From: an uncultured Lachnospiraceae bacterium
GTDB lineage: Bacteria; Bacillota; Clostridia; Lachnospirales; Lachnospiraceae
Direction of reading: 5' to 3'
Assembly: GCA_910577175.1 (NCBI GenBank)
Contig: CAJTLU010000019.1
Coordinates: 1-44,119, forward strand
Length of the DNA stretch: 44,119 nucleotides
Part shown: positions 40,458 through 44,119 of the stretch, piece after piece
How the letters are laid out: every line of letters begins with the position of its first letter
Numbering within the stretch: position 1 is the stretch's first letter
Position numbers and translations under genes: made by a program
Notes under the pieces: generated by a model
What the model was told of the DNA's origin: nothing
Databases searched by the model: none
Seen by the model: the letters and a program-made list of their open reading frames with translations, nothing else

Positions 40458-41286
40458 GACGAAGATGGTAGCTGTACCGAGCGTAGGAATTATTCCGGAG
40501 CGGGACTTAAACAGGCAGCTTGTATTGGAATGTAATCATCTTGGGATTACCTTTGGCGGTCTGGTTGCCGTAGATGATTTTAACCTGACGGTAGGTGCTA
40601 CGGAGATTGCCGGACTCATTGGTCCTAACGGTGCCGGAAAAACAACGGTATTTAACTTATTAACTAAGGTATATCAGCCCACTACCGGTACTATACTTTT
40701 AAACGGAAAAGATACAAACGGTATGAATACCATGCAGGTAAACAAGGCGGGAATAGCGCGTACCTTCCAGAATATACGTCTTTTTGATAAATTGACGGTA
40801 GAGGAAAATGTTAAAATCGGTCTTCATAATGAAATGAAGTATTCCACCATAAGTGCTATCCTCCGTTTACCATCTTATTGGAAAACAGAGAGGGCAGCTC
40901 ATGAAAAGGCAATGGAGCTTCTTTCTATTTTTGATATGCAGGATATGGCAGACTATAGGGCAGGAAGTCTTCCGTACGGTGCACAGCGCCGTCTGGAGAT
41001 AGTAAGGGCTCTGGCAACCAATCCGAAGATTTTGCTTCTTGATGAACCGGCAGCAGGCATGAATCCGTCCGAGACAGCAGAGCTTATGGAGAATATCCGG
41101 AAAATCCGTGATACCTTCCAGATAGCAGTTCTTCTTATCGAGCACGACATGAATCTTGTTATGGGTATTTGTGAGGGTATTGCGGTATTAAACTTCGGAC
41201 GTATTATTGCTAAGGGCACCCCGGAAGAGATTCAGGCAAATCCGGTAGTAATTGAGGCATATCTCGGTAAAAAGAAGGAGGGCTAA
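40450..41286 (+). CDS. livG: Branched-chain amino acid ABC transporter ATPase LivG
   Basis: A 278-residue ATPase. Walker A is GPNGAGKTT, the ABC signature-like segment is LPYGAQRRLEI (the LivG form), Walker B is ILLLDEPAAGMNP, and the switch His is in LLIEHDMNLVM. It pairs with LivF to drive transport. Confidence 0.95.
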   Translation: MDKTKMVAVPSVGIIPERDLNRQLVLECNHLGITFGGLVAVDDFNLTVGATEIAGLIGPNGAGKTTVFNLLTKVYQPTTGTILLNGKDTNGMNTMQVNKAGIARTFQNIRLFDKLTVEENVKIGLHNEMKYSTISAILRLPSYWKTERAAHEKAMELLSIFDMQDMADYRAGSLPYGAQRRLEIVRALATNPKILLLDEPAAGMNPSETAELMENIRKIRDTFQIAVLLIEHDMNLVMGICEGIAVLNFGRIIAKGTPEEIQANPVVIEAYLGKKKEG

Positions 41287-41289
41287 GCC

Positions 41290-41997
41290 ATGGCAATGCT
41301 TGAGGTAAATAATATCAATGTATTTTATGGCAGTATCCATGCTGTAAAGGATATCAGCTTTAAGGTTGAGAAGGGTGAAATTATCTCTTTAATCGGGGCT
41401 AATGGTGCCGGAAAGACAACGATTCTGCAGACAATTTCAGGACTGCTTAAGAGTACTACCGGCTCTATCATGTTCAATGAGCAGAACCTGATGCAGATTC
41501 CGGCGCATAAGATTGTAGGCAGAGGGCTTGCACAGGTGCCGGAAGGACGCCGTGTGTTCTTACAGATGTCTGTTATGGAAAATCTGGAGCTTGGTGCCTT
41601 TACGCAGCCGGCCTCCACTATTGATAAGAATCTGGAGATTGTTTTTGCGCATTTCCCTCGTTTGAAGGAACGAAGAATCCAGGTGGCAGGGACTCTTTCA
41701 GGTGGAGAGCAGCAGATGCTTGCAATGGGGCGTGCCATGATGTCAAATCCTACGCTTTTGATGTTAGATGAGCCGTCTATGGGTCTTGCACCGATTCTGG
41801 TAGATGAGATTTTTAAGATTATTGAGTCATTAAATAAAGCTGGTGTAACAATTCTTCTTGTAGAGCAGAATGCGCAGATGGCACTTTCTATTGCGGACCG
41901 CGGTTATGTACTTGAGACCGGGAAAGTGGTGCTTACGGCAGATGCAAAGGCTTTATTAAATGATGATTCTGTGCGAAAGGCCTATTTGGGGGCATAG
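41290..41997 (+). CDS. livF: Branched-chain amino acid ABC transporter ATPase LivF
   Basis: A 235-residue ATPase. Walker A GANGAGKTT, signature LSGGEQQMLAMGRAM, Walker B LLMLDEPSMGLAP and switch segment LLVEQNAQMAL are all present. It starts three bases after livG. Confidence 0.95.
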   Translation: MAMLEVNNINVFYGSIHAVKDISFKVEKGEIISLIGANGAGKTTILQTISGLLKSTTGSIMFNEQNLMQIPAHKIVGRGLAQVPEGRRVFLQMSVMENLELGAFTQPASTIDKNLEIVFAHFPRLKERRIQVAGTLSGGEQQMLAMGRAMMSNPTLLMLDEPSMGLAPILVDEIFKIIESLNKAGVTILLVEQNAQMALSIADRGYVLETGKVVLTADAKALLNDDSVRKAYLGA

Positions 41998-42016
41998 TCC
42001 GGAAAGGAGAAGCGTT

Positions 42017-42640
42017 ATGGAAAACTATGTAATTACAATTGCAAGAGGGTATGGAAGCGGCGGACGTACAATCGGTAAAATGTTGTCGGAAGAACTTAAT
42101 ATCCCTTACTATGACAGAGAGCTATTGCGTCTGGCTTCTGATGAGAGCGGAATTAACGAGGATTTGTTTGGAAAGGCAGATGAAAAGCTGAAACAGAGCC
42201 TTTTATTTAAAATAGCGCGCCGGGAATACAATGGGGAGCTGATTCCGCCGGACAGGGAGGACTTTGTTTCCAATGACAACCTGTTTACGTATCAGGCAAA
42301 GGTAATCCGCGACCTTGCCAAAGAGGGCTCCTGCGTGATTATCGGCAGATGCGCAGACTATATCTTAAAGGACTATGATCATGTTATCCGTCTGTATATC
42401 CATGCGCCGTTAGAGGCGTGTATCCGGCGTCTGCAGGGGATGATGAGCGGTACGCCAAAGGAGTTAGAGAAGAAAATCCTTGAGACGGACAAACGCCGCG
42501 CGGCATATTACAAGTATTATACCGGAAAGAACTGGACCGATGCCGGGAATTATGACCTGTCCCTGAATACGCAGGATATGGATTTTAAAACCTGTGTAGA
42601 TATTGCAAAGGCATATCTTGAAATCCGGAAAGGAGTCTGA
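42017..42640 (+). CDS. Cytidylate kinase-like family protein
   Basis: A 207-residue P-loop NMP-kinase-like protein. The N-terminal ITIARGYGSGGRTIGKMLSEELNIPYYDRELL is the loop form seen in the cytidylate kinase-like (AAA_26) family, not a classic GxxxxGKS. IIGRCADYIL and the arginine-rich LQGMMSGTP...DKRRAAYYKYYTG fit that family. The phosphate acceptor is unknown. AAAGGAGA precedes the ATG at 42017. It is the likely fifth gene of the liv transcript. Confidence 0.88.
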   Translation: MENYVITIARGYGSGGRTIGKMLSEELNIPYYDRELLRLASDESGINEDLFGKADEKLKQSLLFKIARREYNGELIPPDREDFVSNDNLFTYQAKVIRDLAKEGSCVIIGRCADYILKDYDHVIRLYIHAPLEACIRRLQGMMSGTPKELEKKILETDKRRAAYYKYYTGKNWTDAGNYDLSLNTQDMDFKTCVDIAKAYLEIRKGV

Positions 42641-42644
42641 GGGA

Positions 42645-43448
42645 GTGGCCTTGAATATTTTTATTGATGGAATGCAGGGAGCCGGTAAGTCGACTCTTCT
42701 GACCCGTTTGTCCCAAGCATTTCCGGAATATCAGGCGTACCGGGAGGGGGATGCTTCGCCTGTCGAGCTGGCATGGTGCAGCTATCTGACAGAGAAGCAG
42801 TATAAGGAAGTCCTGTTAAGCTTCCCGGAACTCCGGGAGGAAATCGAAAAGAAAGCCTTGACAGAGAGCGGTATGTGCATTGTGCCCTATACGCAGATTC
42901 TTACGGAGCAGAGCGGCTTTCACAGGCAGATGGAGCAGTATGAGATATACGACGGCAGGGTTCCCTTTACGCGCTTCCGGGAGATTATTTTAAGCCGTTA
43001 TGCGGCTCTGAATGCCGGACGGCATATGTTCGAGTGTTCTTTTTTTCAAAATGCAATAGAAAGTATGCTTCTGTATTATGAAATGTCAGAGGAGGAGATT
43101 GTGGCATTTTACAGGGAGGCGTACGGGATTTTAAAGCCGAAGGGCTTTTTTCTTCTTTATCTGGACCCGGAGGATTTACGAGAAAGTCTGCTCCGGATCA
43201 GGAAAGAGCGGGTAGATACGGAAGGGAGGGAATTGTGGTATCCGATGATGCTTCGTTATCTGCAGGACTCGCCCTATGGCAAAAGCCATCCGTTTACTGG
43301 CATGGAGGAGATGCTTGCACATTTTGAACGGCGGAGAAGGTTAGAGCTCCGGCTGATTCGGGAGGAGCTTTGCGGGGATGCCGTGATTTTGCCGGCAAAG
43401 AAGTATGATATAGAGCAGGTGCTTGAAATGGTAAGACAGAGGGGCTGA
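42645..43448 (+). CDS. Deoxynucleoside-kinase-like P-loop protein
   Basis: A protein of about 267 residues with Walker A GMQGAGKSTLL near the N-terminus and an LID-like Arg-rich segment (RESLLRIRKERVDTEGRELW). It does not match a named kinase family that I can identify with certainty. The start could be GTG at 42645 (GGAG ten bases upstream) or TTG at 42651 (GGGAG five bases upstream). It follows the cytidylate kinase-like gene by four bases, so the two are probably co-transcribed. Confidence 0.7.
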   Translation: MALNIFIDGMQGAGKSTLLTRLSQAFPEYQAYREGDASPVELAWCSYLTEKQYKEVLLSFPELREEIEKKALTESGMCIVPYTQILTEQSGFHRQMEQYEIYDGRVPFTRFREIILSRYAALNAGRHMFECSFFQNAIESMLLYYEMSEEEIVAFYREAYGILKPKGFFLLYLDPEDLRESLLRIRKERVDTEGRELWYPMMLRYLQDSPYGKSHPFTGMEEMLAHFERRRRLELRLIREELCGDAVILPAKKYDIEQVLEMVRQRG

Positions 43449-43524
43449 GGAAAAGATAGGGGAAGCCGTAATAAAAACAGAAATAAAGTGCAGGGAGATG
43501 TGATTCCTGGAGAGAGGGCAGAAA

Positions 43525-43811
43525 GTGGAAAATGTAATCTCTGAAAAATTAGATGAAGTATTTGAACAGGCGTTTGAACCAGGTTATCAGCTTGATAAAG
43601 AGGGGCGGTATGAGAAAGCAGTACAGGCGTGGCAGACGGGGTTTAGCCTGATACCGGAGAAGGAGAGCAGAGCCCGCATGTCCTGCTACGCCTCGGAGCC
43701 TGCTGTTTTGAGCTTGGCGACGAGGAAAACGCCATTCAATATTTGCTCTGGGCGTACCGGGTGGAAGGGGAGGAGATCTTTTTGCCTTATGAAGAAGCAG
43801 AACTTGATTGA
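43525..43811 (+). pseudogene. Broken TPR-like protein gene
   Basis: The first frame (43525 to about 43680) reads EKLDEVFEQAFEPGYQLDKEGRYEKAVQAWQTGFSLIPEKESRA. The reading then makes sense only in another frame, LLRLGACCFELGDEENAIQYLLWAYRVEGEEIF, to a stop at 43811. The two halves look like the ends of one TPR-type helical-repeat protein, with the middle repeats missing. It is preceded by GGAGAGAGGG and a GTG-like start near 43525. Confidence 0.55.
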
Positions 43812-43854
43812 TGAGGAATATCAGGTGGACATTGTATTGGAAACAGGGAATTGA

Positions 43855-44119
43855 TAGAGTTTTCTTCTTCATACGTTCTAAAATAACAACAACGGTACTG
43901 TCTCTCCAATCATAGAGCGTTTTCCAACGATACATAAATCAAAAATTGTTTCACCGCAGCGGCGTTTTCTCGTCTATAATCCATTTCTTTTTGTCAGGGA
44001 TTCCCATTCCGTTCTTTTCCGTTCCTTTCCTTATTTGTCAAAATGAGAAGTTTCAGAACAATCATATGATTGTTTCTTAATAAGAACACTGTAAATACAA
44101 GGCTTTTCAAAGCCTACCA
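43855..44119. other. No supported gene
   Basis: This AT-rich stretch at the window edge holds only short overlapping frames on both strands. A direct repeat of CCGTTCCTTTTCC type (CCGTTCTTTTCCGTTCCTTTCC, in pieces near 44011) and a partial hairpin GGCTTTTCAAAGCC at the end are seen. I assign nothing. Confidence 0.4.

Noticed and set aside
43549..43935. 128-codon minus-strand ORF at the window end
   Set aside because: It is antisense to the broken TPR gene and shows no family pattern or start signal.

Overview
The window looks like a chromosomal segment of an anaerobic gut or rumen Firmicute, most likely family Lachnospiraceae. The reasons are strong AGGAGG ribosome binding sites, sigma-A promoters with 17-18 bp spacing, a fused SecDF, xylan and fucoside hydrolases, a PqqD-like gene beside an OPT transporter, and a clustered argC-J-B-D operon. 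The genus cannot be fixed from the sequence alone.

Layout. 1-62: 3' part of a tRNA-Met(CAU). 216-5037: xylan operon (GH10 lipoprotein xylanase, SGNH esterase, GH39 beta-xylosidase), then a DUF6440 gene on the minus strand. 5489-10243: secDF, a membrane-anchored protein of unknown function, pyruvate kinase. 10280-16244: second carbohydrate locus (DUF5060-type glycosidase, CE4-type deacetylase, convergent GH95 fucosidase, divergent AraC-type regulator). 16343-20304: OPT transporter, PqqD-like protein, GtrA-like protein, RlmI-like methyltransferase. 20429-23070: AT-rich islet with a tyrosine recombinase between two inverted recombination-site-like palindromes, then TM2 and patatin-like genes. 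23273-26424: FliD-like unknown, endonuclease IV, DUF4234/DUF2752 membrane genes. 26556-33939: arginine biosynthesis (argG on minus; maf, argC, GNAT, argJ, argB, argD on plus). 33971-36472: TrmH-family methyltransferase, HicAB toxin-antitoxin, broken IS200 and IS256 remnants, tRNA-Thr(GGU). 36829-43448: branched-chain amino acid type ABC transporter (livKHMGF) and two P-loop kinase-like genes. The end holds a broken TPR gene.

Two observations stand out. First, the recombinase at 20668-21762 is enclosed by two 27-bp hyphenated palindromes in inverted orientation with an identical 7-bp spacer. A strong outward promoter on the minus strand (20495-20523) lies just inside the left site. Inversion would point that promoter at the TM2/patatin genes, so the segment looks like a self-encoded invertible ON/OFF switch. 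Second, three intergenic copies (14877-15238, about 27898-28108, 38144-38398) of a 210-360 bp imperfect palindrome share a conserved core. Their outer stems differ in sequence but remain paired, which is the pattern expected of a structured RNA or a MITE-like element under structural selection. One copy carries a second, nested 120-bp palindromic insert flanked by CTAA.

How the genes work together. GH10 would cut xylan at the cell surface, and the cytoplasmic esterase and GH39 enzyme would finish imported oligosaccharides. The second locus adds debranching, deacetylating and defucosylating activities under a probable AraC-type regulator. The arg genes form a probable ArgR regulon with box-like operators at two promoters.
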